Shown piece by piece: positions 17,642 through 26,229 of a DNA stretch of 36,728 nt; positions within the stretch are counted from its first letter, which is position 1, and every line of letters starts with the position of its first letter. The notes under the pieces are model-generated. The model was not told the DNA's origin. It made no database searches and saw only the letters and a list, made by a program, of their open reading frames with translations. The position numbers were made by a program, and so were the translations under genes. Source of the DNA: Phocaeicola sartorii JCM 17136 = DSM 21941 (GTDB lineage: Bacteria; Bacteroidota; Bacteroidia; Bacteroidales; Bacteroidaceae); assembly GCF_000614185.1 (NCBI RefSeq), contig NZ_BAKM01000040.1, positions 1-36,728 on the forward strand. Reading direction: 5' to 3'.

Positions 17642-19213
17642 ATGAGAAAAATTAATTTGTTCAGTGCCGCTGTATTGCTGGCACTGGGGGCATCTGTTGC
17701 ATCATGCAGCGATGAAAGTGGTCTTGTAGACAACTCGAAAGTGGAAGTTCCCGAACTGAAAGGGGAGCAGGAAGTGGTGTTGAAAGTAGCCAGTGCGGGC
17801 GATGGACTGGTGTCTCGCGCAGGACGTCCTCTGTATAGCTCGGAAGCGGCTCAGAAGATTGACAAGGTGAAGATTGTCATTGTAAAATGTGCACCGGGTA
17901 ATCCTGCTCCTACTTACACTGTAGTTGCCTCAAAGCTGATAGAGGATTGGATGAATGTCAGTCAGGATTATGCCACAGGAGGACACGGAAAGCAGTACAC
18001 ATGGAGATTGGGTGCGGATGAAAAATTGGAATATGATGAGAGTTCGCAGGATACTTATATGGTATATGCCATCGGGTACACCAATGCCGGATTGTATAAG
18101 ACTTCATTAGATAATTTTGAAAATTTAACAACTGGTGATTTTAATTGGGTCTCCTCTGCATTAACAGCTGAGAACTTGGCAGCCCTTGATTTAGGAGAAG
18201 AAGTCTTTGCCGGTTCTTTGGAAAATCTGACGATAGACAAAGAAGGAGGTTTCACCATTAAAACGGGGGGAGAAAATGTATTGACTTTGCATCGCCAGGT
18301 ATCGGGTATTACCGGTTATTTCACTAATGTACCTACTTTCCCGGCTGGAAAACAGGGAGATGTTTTAGGTGTGAGTGAAGACAATTATCTAGCTTATACC
18401 AAAGGTTTGAAGCTTCAGTTGGTTTCTTCCAATGCTAATGATCAAATTATCTTTGCCGGTTTTAATTCAAGTTTTCAAGAAACAGGTAAAGATGTGAAGT
18501 ATATCGTGAATGGTTCACAGTCAGGAGAATGGAATGATAAAAATAGTGCCCTTAAAACTAAATTTGATGAGCCTAATCAATCTATCGGTGCTTACAAAAT
18601 CTATGAAATAAAATTGGAATCTTGGTTCCCCCAAGGAGATACTTCTAAAGACGGTTATCTAGGTACGCTGGATGCTTATGATGAGCAAGGTAACCCTAAT
18701 GATAACTGGGTAAGCCCTTATGGAAGTGGAAATACAGTTGATTTCCGGCCGGGTTCTGTCTTTGCCGGTAAGTTCGTGATTCCGTTTACCAAAGTACCCA
18801 ACACCAAAACATTGGAATTGCAGTTGGTGGCAACTAAGGAATTGCCGGCTACTGCTAGTGCAGGCGATGCCACTTCTTTAGCAGACAATCCTATTGTAGC
18901 AGCAAATACCATCATCAAATCATGGAGAATCAATCTTTCTTCCACTGATGAACAGCTAGGTACTACCGCTGCCTCCAACCATGTGGAAGTAGTACAAAAG
19001 GATGGTATTCCAGCTGTACTTACAGGCAATAATTCTGAGGAAAAATTCGATTCATACAGTATTGTCCGCAACCACCTGTATGGAGTCGGAGTGAAATCTA
19101 CCGACGGTTACGATCCCGACAAAGACAAACCGGAAGATTTGTCTAAAGGCCAGACTTTGATTCTGAAAGTCAATGACAACTGGGAATTGATACACAAGAT
19201 GGAGATTGAATAA
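17642..19213 (+). CDS. Mfa1-family major fimbrial subunit
   Basis: A 523-aa pilin precursor forming the rod of a type V fimbria. The lipoprotein signal ends at Cys22 (ASVASC). A propeptide runs to SRAGRPLYS, where Arg59 or Arg62 is the likely trypsin-like cleavage site that frees the groove for the donor strand of the next subunit (established for the family). The C terminus, QTLILKVNDNWELIHKMEIE, would supply that strand. The central part, about residues 150-330, is visibly more AT-rich than the neighbouring genes, as expected of an antigenically variable face or a recombined allele. It is preceded by an A-rich leader and followed by a large stem-loop. Confidence 0.9.
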   Translation: MRKINLFSAAVLLALGASVASCSDESGLVDNSKVEVPELKGEQEVVLKVASAGDGLVSRAGRPLYSSEAAQKIDKVKIVIVKCAPGNPAPTYTVVASKLIEDWMNVSQDYATGGHGKQYTWRLGADEKLEYDESSQDTYMVYAIGYTNAGLYKTSLDNFENLTTGDFNWVSSALTAENLAALDLGEEVFAGSLENLTIDKEGGFTIKTGGENVLTLHRQVSGITGYFTNVPTFPAGKQGDVLGVSEDNYLAYTKGLKLQLVSSNANDQIIFAGFNSSFQETGKDVKYIVNGSQSGEWNDKNSALKTKFDEPNQSIGAYKIYEIKLESWFPQGDTSKDGYLGTLDAYDEQGNPNDNWVSPYGSGNTVDFRPGSVFAGKFVIPFTKVPNTKTLELQLVATKELPATASAGDATSLADNPIVAANTIIKSWRINLSSTDEQLGTTAASNHVEVVQKDGIPAVLTGNNSEEKFDSYSIVRNHLYGVGVKSTDGYDPDKDKPEDLSKGQTLILKVNDNWELIHKMEIE

Positions 19214-19239
19214 TCCGTCCCCTTTTTGAAACAGGTTTT

Positions 19240-19274
19240 ATGGTATCGGAAGAAGCTTTTTCTTCCGGTACCAT
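19240..19274 (+). terminator. intercistronic stem-loop after the major pilin gene
   Basis: Bases 19240-19254 pair with 19260-19274 over 15 bp with a single G-U wobble and a 5-nt loop. The hairpin lies 26 bp past the pilin stop codon and just before the next gene of the same operon. It lacks a T-run, so partial termination or protection of the upstream mRNA end is more likely than full termination. Confidence 0.65.
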
Positions 19275-19328
19275 GAATTCTATAAAGAAAACCGATTGAA
19301 GAAAGATACCATTAGCCGAAAGTTACGA

Positions 19329-21512
19329 ATGAGAATATTAGTCTATATCCTTATGTATGGAGTCTTACCCTTTGTATGCCTGTCTTGCACAGAAGACATT
19401 CAGCCGGAAAAGGATAAGAAGCACGAGGCCGTGTTGTGGCTGGACTTTGGAGCGGAAGGAGCCGGGAAAGGCGGCCGCAGTGTCTTGTCCAGTGCCGAGC
19501 CGTTGCAGCATGTCACCACCGCCTGTCTGTATATCTATAAAGGAACCGGGGATGATGCGTCGCTGGTGGCTTGCGAGAATTTGGGCTGGATAGAAGGGAC
19601 TTATACGAAGAAATACAAAATACGCTATATGCTGGAGGAAGGACAAAGCTATACATTGATGGCGGTAGGAATGGACAAGGAATCGGCTACTGCTTACCAA
19701 TGGCCGGCGTTGCCGGACGAACCGTTGCCCGGTGATGTGAAGCTGGGAACTTCCAAAGCCGTGTTCAATGAAGCGGGAGGGGCAACCCTCGCTAACCTTG
19801 CGAAATCCGAGTTTTTTGTGGGAACGGCTCTCGCTGTTTATCAAGGAGGAGTGCTCATGCAGCAGCATACCGGCAATGCCGACACCGGCAACGAAGTGCG
19901 GATAGAAATGAAACGCCGCACAGCCGGTATTCTGCTGTATGTGAAAGATATACCTTGTACCATCAATGGAAAAAAGACCACCCGCATGGAACTGGTACTG
20001 GGCAGCCAGCAACGCAGCGAACTGGTGCTGCGCCGTAAAGAGGCTTCCACCTCCACCCCCGAAGAAGTGGTCTTGGAGGAAACCGGAGCCACCTTTGCCT
20101 CCGGCAGCGAGAACTTGATGAACATCCCTTTCCCCTCCGAAGGCTATGTGGAGAACGGCACGTACCAGATTGCGCCTCCCGCCCCGGGAAGCGGGGTGCA
20201 GCGATTGCCCAATACCCTGCTGAAAGGCGTGTATCTGTTACCCCTTGAAAGAGAAAGCGGCGCCACGGACGCTACGCTGACCTTGCATATCTATGGAGAA
20301 AACGACAAGCTGCTGAAAAGCTTTCCCGTGCAGGAGAAAGACGGAAAGGCAGTATTCGATGTGGCAAGCAACCACATTTACAGCATCGGCATCAAATGGA
20401 TGGATAACAACACGGAGAACGATGCCCCCATCAGTTTGTCGGGAGATAAGATCATCCTCGATGTAAAGGACTGGGAGGAAGTGACCGACGAGGTAATCTT
20501 CCCCAATCCCGATGCGCTGGCAGGACTGAAACCGGAATTTAATCCGAATAACTATATTTTCAATTCCATAGACCACACCGACATTATCATTAATGCCGTA
20601 TTGCCGGATGACAACACCGACAATTGGAACGTGACGATACTGAATGTGGGTGCGGACGAGCAAACGACGACCAACTGCGACTGGCTATGGATACGGCCTT
20701 ATGGTTCGGAGGATAACTGGGAGCACAGTTATTCCTCCCCTGTGCCTACTTCCAAGAAGATGGAGCTGTTCATGAACCATTATGCGGTGAAAGCTCCGTA
20801 TGCGGAAAAACCGGCCGGAAGCATTACAGCCGATGATATCCGGCAGGATTACCGTACCGCCCGTATATTGCTGACTGCCGGTGGGCATTCTTACACCTTG
20901 AACATACGCCAGTATAATGCCATCACCGTAAAGTATTGGAATGAGGAAGAAAAGAAGGATTATTATGCCGGTTTCTCTCGCTTGGATTATGGGGATGAAT
21001 ATGATAGGGAGAGCGGAGAGAGTCTGGGCAAAGCCGAAGTGCATGGCTGGGGATATTTTGAATCAAAAAACGACCTTTGTTATGTAGGATATAAGTGGAG
21101 TGACTATGATGGCTTGACAAATTGGGAAAATATAGAAAAAAAGGATGCATGGAAGAGTGTTTGGAAAGGATCCGCCTTGCAGATCTGTCATCATCCGTTT
21201 AAGGAAGTCAGCGGAAACGCCCTTGTGGAATCTACCGCGCAAGATGCTTGCTGGTTCTTTCCTTCTATCGGGGAGATGGCCGGACTTATCTCCATGGATA
21301 AGCCACTCCGTCCGGATAATCAGGAGGTATTGAACCTGCGGCGGGATGAGTATTATTGGAGCTCTTCTCCGGATGGAATAGGGTATGACTCTTATCGTAT
21401 CAAGGCGGACGCTGCCGGAAAATGGGAAGATGTGGACAGAGGGGGCAGAAATGGGTGGAACGGCCCCTATATCAATCTGCATTATTTGCGGCAGGCATGT
21501 CGGTTGAAGTAA
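19329..21512 (+). CDS. DUF4906-like fimbrial tip or adhesin lipoprotein
   Basis: A lipoprotein of about 727 aa. I prefer ATG 19329, which gives a clean signal peptide ending LPFVCLSC; an in-frame TTG at 19296 would add 11 residues. The N-terminal domain is fimbrillin-like (QHVTTACLYIYKGTGD, then YTLMAVGMDKE) and related to the small lipoprotein encoded last in the operon. A middle domain carries the VILDVKDWEE-type strand that often ends such modules. The C-terminal 200 residues (WFFPSIGEMAGL, YYWSSSPDG, ending YLRQACRLK) resemble the Fibrobacter-succinogenes-major / C-type-lectin-like fold seen in Bacteroidetes surface proteins, suggesting ligand binding at the fimbrial tip. That function is inference. 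Confidence 0.8.
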   Translation: MRILVYILMYGVLPFVCLSCTEDIQPEKDKKHEAVLWLDFGAEGAGKGGRSVLSSAEPLQHVTTACLYIYKGTGDDASLVACENLGWIEGTYTKKYKIRYMLEEGQSYTLMAVGMDKESATAYQWPALPDEPLPGDVKLGTSKAVFNEAGGATLANLAKSEFFVGTALAVYQGGVLMQQHTGNADTGNEVRIEMKRRTAGILLYVKDIPCTINGKKTTRMELVLGSQQRSELVLRRKEASTSTPEEVVLEETGATFASGSENLMNIPFPSEGYVENGTYQIAPPAPGSGVQRLPNTLLKGVYLLPLERESGATDATLTLHIYGENDKLLKSFPVQEKDGKAVFDVASNHIYSIGIKWMDNNTENDAPISLSGDKIILDVKDWEEVTDEVIFPNPDALAGLKPEFNPNNYIFNSIDHTDIIINAVLPDDNTDNWNVTILNVGADEQTTTNCDWLWIRPYGSEDNWEHSYSSPVPTSKKMELFMNHYAVKAPYAEKPAGSITADDIRQDYRTARILLTAGGHSYTLNIRQYNAITVKYWNEEEKKDYYAGFSRLDYGDEYDRESGESLGKAEVHGWGYFESKNDLCYVGYKWSDYDGLTNWENIEKKDAWKSVWKGSALQICHHPFKEVSGNALVESTAQDACWFFPSIGEMAGLISMDKPLRPDNQEVLNLRRDEYYWSSSPDGIGYDSYRIKADAAGKWEDVDRGGRNGWNGPYINLHYLRQACRLK

Positions 21513-21545
21513 TCAGGATGTAAAAAAGAAAGTGGAAGTAAGGAT

Positions 21546-23780
21546 ATGAAGAATGGAATAATCGGCAATCCGGTGTTTGGGTTGTGCACACTGATACTGT
21601 GGTGTCTTGCATTTACTTGCTGCACGGACGACTGCATGGAAGAGACCGGAGGCAGCAACTATGCGCAAGGCAGGGAAGTGGCGGTTTGCCTGGTACAGGC
21701 GGAACAGCCGGTCATTGTTACCCGTGCGGCAGGCGGAAATGAAACAACCTTGGAAAATGTGGCGTTGTTCATATTCAAGGCCGATGGCATCCTGTTGTCC
21801 TCCTTGTCGCAAAACCTGAACGGAGCGAATTTTGTCAATTGTTATTTGCCCGAAGGCAGTGCTAAAGTCTGCGCGGTGTGTAATGCCGAAGACCCTGCCG
21901 CCCTGATAGAGACGGTAAAGTCTGCGGGAGGCACCGAACAGGCTTTCCATGACCTGACTGTCACTACGGAAACCATAGCGGGTGTATATCGGGAAGGGTG
22001 CTACGTCATGTCGGGGAGCACCACCGAGAACGTGTCGGTCACCAATATCGGCAACCCCAAGACCATCACAGTTCCCATGGTCCGCCTGGCGGCTTATCTG
22101 GATTTCACCATCCGATTTGATCCGCAGATGCCGGGCGAAAACTTTAAAATCAGCAAGGTGACAGCCTGCAACCTGCCCCGCAGGAGTCGGATTGTGGAGA
22201 CGGAGCAGGTCGATACGCTGGTGTCCTGCACAGAGGATGCCGTCTATCAAGATTCCCAGACCGGTGCGGCTGCCGATTACTTCTCGGAGCGTCTTGCCGT
22301 CACTCGCGACGCGGTGGATGCGGATACCTATCGCACCTCCCTGCGCATGTTTGAAAACCGGAGGGGAGGGATTACCGACGAAAAAGGAAACACAACCTAT
22401 TGGCCTGAACTGGTCGCTGAAAAAGATAAATGGCTGCGGCAGATTCGCAAGAAGAAAGTCATGGAACAAGAAGGATTTCACGCGGCCACTTACCTGCTGA
22501 TAGAGGGCGTGTACGAACAGAACCAGCACACGGTTTATGAAGTGAAGTATTATGTGTATGTGGGAAAGGACAATTACAAAGACTTCAATGTCCTGCGCAA
22601 TCACAAATATACGTGTACCGTCACCATCCGTTCGGTGAATGAGGTAGATAGCCGGATTGAGTCCGGTCTGATTTCCGAAATGAGCATCTACCCCTCCCTG
22701 AAGGACGACGAGAAGCTGGATGCGCATTGCAATGCCACAGAGATTTTGCTGTACGCTCCCGAAGCCTGGGAGATGGAGGTGTCGGCCCCCGACCGGACTC
22801 CGTGGCTGGAATTGTCCACTTCCGCCTGGTATCAGCCCGCCATGCTGGGAGAGCCCCATGCGCAGGGAAAGAAAGCCTCCTTCCGCCTGTCGGGCCATGC
22901 CGGGTTGCAATACGTCTATATTCATACGGATGAGTATGTGCCCGATTTGGACAAGCCGGAAGATAATATCCACCACCTTGCCGACCGGCAGGGAACCATA
23001 CGCTACCGCTCGGGCGACAAGGAGTGGAAGACATACACTGTCACCCAACAGCCCGCGCAGCTGGTGGTGCTTGAGATGTACGACGCCAACAAGGTGCAAT
23101 GGATAAAGGATGTCTATTATGTGGAGCGGAAACTGGAGAAAAAGAACATAGAATGGGGCTTTCTGACGTATTGGAGCCTCACCATGGACAACCTGATTTC
23201 TACCGGACAGTGGGACGGGCTGTCCAATACCCGCAAGCTCTACCAGATGGCTCTTTATGGAGACAAGGAAGCGCCTCCCGGCTGGCTGGCCGATTTTCCG
23301 GGTGACGAAGAACCTGCCTATCCGGCTTATACCGCAACCGGCATCTTGCCCGATGATGTGGCGGTGGGCTATGCCGTGAACAAGAACCGCGACCGCAATG
23401 GCAATGGAAAGATAGATTACGATGAGGTGTTGTGGTATATGCCTGCCATCTGCGAGTTGCAGCAACTGTATGAAGCCCTGAAAAGCTATTCCGGCACGGA
23501 TGCGCTGTTCGATTCGTCTACCGAGAAATTCCATTCGTCCACACCGTCGGCGGCAGGACCCGATGCCGAGAACCCCGGGCGCATGTATTACCTGAAGATG
23601 GCGGATGGCGACCGTTCGCTGGCCATGCGTAACCGCCAGTACAATGTGCTGTGTTGCAGGCGGCGGGGCGGATGGCGAGGCAATGAGAACGCAGGGGGCG
23701 GAGGAACGGTGGAACTGCCGGACGGTGGATGGAACGAAGACCATGATGTGTTACCCAAGTCTGTTACTGAAAATAAATAA
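21546..23780 (+). CDS. DUF4906-like fimbrial adhesin lipoprotein
   Basis: A 744-aa lipoprotein with a lipobox region LAFTCCTDDC. The N-terminal fimbrillin-like domain (LENVALFIFKADG, then VRLAAYLDFTIRFDP) continues into the region I associate with DUF4906 (YVYVGKDNYKDFNVLRNHKY). A beta-rich middle follows. The C-terminal lectin-like part (SLTMDNLISTGQWDGLSN, WYMPAICELQQLYEAL, ending in RNRQYNVLCCRRR) contains an EF-hand-like calcium loop, DRNGNGKIDYDE, at about residues 616-627. It starts 33 bp after the previous adhesin and ends 9 bp before the next gene, so it is clearly operonic. Probably a minor or tip subunit; the ligand is unknown. A long open frame on the opposite strand is a codon-usage shadow. 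Confidence 0.82.
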   Translation: MKNGIIGNPVFGLCTLILWCLAFTCCTDDCMEETGGSNYAQGREVAVCLVQAEQPVIVTRAAGGNETTLENVALFIFKADGILLSSLSQNLNGANFVNCYLPEGSAKVCAVCNAEDPAALIETVKSAGGTEQAFHDLTVTTETIAGVYREGCYVMSGSTTENVSVTNIGNPKTITVPMVRLAAYLDFTIRFDPQMPGENFKISKVTACNLPRRSRIVETEQVDTLVSCTEDAVYQDSQTGAAADYFSERLAVTRDAVDADTYRTSLRMFENRRGGITDEKGNTTYWPELVAEKDKWLRQIRKKKVMEQEGFHAATYLLIEGVYEQNQHTVYEVKYYVYVGKDNYKDFNVLRNHKYTCTVTIRSVNEVDSRIESGLISEMSIYPSLKDDEKLDAHCNATEILLYAPEAWEMEVSAPDRTPWLELSTSAWYQPAMLGEPHAQGKKASFRLSGHAGLQYVYIHTDEYVPDLDKPEDNIHHLADRQGTIRYRSGDKEWKTYTVTQQPAQLVVLEMYDANKVQWIKDVYYVERKLEKKNIEWGFLTYWSLTMDNLISTGQWDGLSNTRKLYQMALYGDKEAPPGWLADFPGDEEPAYPAYTATGILPDDVAVGYAVNKNRDRNGNGKIDYDEVLWYMPAICELQQLYEALKSYSGTDALFDSSTEKFHSSTPSAAGPDAENPGRMYYLKMADGDRSLAMRNRQYNVLCCRRRGGWRGNENAGGGGTVELPDGGWNEDHDVLPKSVTENK

Positions 23781-23789
23781 AGATAGAAA

Positions 23790-26217
23790 ATGATGAAACC
23801 TGTTTGTTGGATCGTTGGAATAATGATTCCTTTCTTGCTGGCGGCGTGTGAAGAGAAGCGTCCGCTTGCCGGTGGGGGGGAACCCGGCTCATTGACTTTC
23901 AAGGTGATGAACCGGACAGGGACGGAGACGGTTGCCTCTCCTTCGGTGGGGCAGGGGGTACGGCTCTATGTGGCCGACCGCCGTCCGGAGATGAATGACT
24001 GTCCGCTGTATTGTCCGCAGGAGTGGCGTTACGATTTGACCACCGGCGGCGGAGCGGTCACTTACACGTTGAGTGATATGCTTCCCCAGTGGTATAAGAT
24101 GGCTTTTATCTGCGCTCCGCAGTTGGACGGTGTGTTCCCGTCTATAGAAGACCATGATTTTACTCATTTATATATTGATTATTCTCCCGTTCTGCAGCGT
24201 AAGGTCCAGCAACCTGCTGAAGATTTAGCCGTGTACAGACAGGTGATGGACCGGTGGCTCAAGGCGGGGGAAACGGCATTGACGGAGGATGTCGTCCTGT
24301 CCCGTCTTACCGGAAGGCTGGTGATTGACATGGGGATTCTGAAAGACCAGTTCGAGCATCCGGTGGAAAAGATAGAAGTGCGGTTGAGCGATATCCTGTC
24401 CCGTCTTTACCTGCGCGATGAGGCGCAAGGCTGATTCTGGCGGACCATCCGCAGAATTATGTATATGGCGGCGAAGCCGTGGAGTGGGACAGTGACGCCC
24501 CTTACTCCATCTGCATGAACCTGCTGCCTCAGCAGCTGACGGGCGGCTCCATTCACGTATTTTATGCCGACGAAAGCCTTCCACCTTCCGTCTTTCCTTT
24601 GGTCGACGAGGAAGGCCAATCCTTTGTTTCCGTGAAGCGCAATACCATCACCACCCTTTATTTCAACGGTATGGAAGATTCCGAATTTGAAGTGCGTTAT
24701 GCCGGGTTCAATGAAAACGACGCCCACATCGGTGTGGACGATGACCGATGGGACGGATGGCAGCCTTTTGATCATCCGGCAGCCACCGGCGAAGCGGAGG
24801 GGGCATATATCATCGACTATACCGTGGGCGGTGGAACATCCTTGTCGGCCCGTGCGGGGGGGATGCCCGACCGCCGCATACAGTCGCTCATTTATTTACT
24901 GTATCAGAAACAGCAGAAAGAGGAGTACCGTCTGGTCAAAAAACGCCGGATTCCCGACATTCCCGGGTCCTGTTGGCCGCTGAGCCGTGAAAACGGGATG
25001 ACTTGGGCGCAGCGCGAGGCCTTGAAAGACACACTGGTGACAGGCCATGCGTACAGGGCGGTATTTGTAGCGAATACCGACAACCATTTCCTGGCAGACG
25101 GTGTCACCGCCGAGCAGGTGCTTTTTCAGGTGGATTTGCCTGTCGGCGAAAACGATGGCAGTCTGTATTCGGACGCGCGTCTGGTGCTTCCCTCCCGGGC
25201 TTTTACGGACGAGAACATGTTTTACCTGGCGGTGGCGGACATTGTGCAGGATGCTTCCGACCCGCACCGCGTGCCTAGCAATTGCGGGGTCACGTTGCAG
25301 CGGATGGTCACGCGGACGGATGTGAAATGCAGTTCTGTGCCCGGAGATGATGCGCTCGGAACGCTGATCCAATCCGGAGTCTATGTCGAACTTCTGCAAG
25401 CGGGCGGCGCGGTACACGATGGTTACCAGGCGGAGGTTTCCAAGCTGCTGGCTGATGGTTTATGCTGAGTGGGGAATTTCTTATTCAAACAGGGGAGTTC
25501 AAGAATTTGGTTAAAGAGGGCTTGAATGCCGTTTTAAGTACGAAGGAAGGAACGTCTCCCGACGCCATGACGATAGGCGGACGGATACAGGCCGGGCTGC
25601 TGGCCGATTTGAAATCCTCTTCTCCCGCCACGTTACCGTGCTTTGACTGGACATCGGCGCAGACGGCCACGATAGGTTATGCGGAAGGTACACGTGCCAA
25701 TGAACTCAGTTTTGACAGGGTGGCGGCCTACAATGCCGCTTATGACTCCCGTCCGGCGGTTTATCCCGTAACGGAAGGGGCTTTCTCCATCTGTTCCTTG
25801 GGGTCCAATCCCGGGGAGACCGCCCAGAACCGACTGGTTTCAGTGACCTTGAATCACGGGGTCTTATTGGCCGGCATCCCCGTTCAAACCAACCAAGGGG
25901 GTAACGAGTGGTATGAGGTGCAATGCCAGCCGTTTGCCGAATTACATTATGAAGGTTCGGGAATGAGCGTGCCGGATGGGACCAGAACCTTGAAGGTGAC
26001 GATTGACTGGGAGGCCGTATTGAATTTAGAGCATGAGGTGCCTCCTCCGTTAACGGGCTATGAAGCGTTCCGGACGGCACTGGATGCTAAAATAGCCGAA
26101 GTATATCCGGGCAATACCCTGAACAGGTTCCAACTGGCATTGCCTTATCCTAACCTGTCGGTTCAGGACACCTATCGGTGGGTGCACAGCTGGACGACAA
26201 CCAAGATTAATCAGTAA
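23790..26217 (+). CDS. fimbrial-operon lipoprotein, about 809 aa (two frameshifts)
   Basis: A large lipoprotein (lipobox FLLAAC) with an N-terminal FimB/Mfa2-like beta-sandwich (GVRLYVADRRPEM, then WYKMAFICAP). I recognise no further named domain; the C-terminal third is soluble and mixed. Three frames follow one another. The first ends RLYLRDEAQG at 24434 and resumes as ARLILADHPQNYVYGGEA from about 24425. The second ends KLLADGLC at 25468 and resumes as MLSGEFLIQTGEF at 25462. Restoring one base at each break (GG read as G near 24424; AA read as A near 25460) gives exactly one frame from 23790 to 26217, and the residue sequence is smooth across both joins. It probably adds a stalk or tip element to the fimbria. 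Confidence 0.72.
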
Positions 26218-26229
26218 AAACGAAGATAG

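Noticed and set aside
21513..23744. 743-codon open frame on the minus strand, antisense to almost the whole adhesin gene
   Set aside because: It is almost perfectly superimposed on a convincing lipoprotein gene, has no recognisable domain and low-complexity composition. Such frames arise when the sense gene avoids TTA, CTA and TCA codons.
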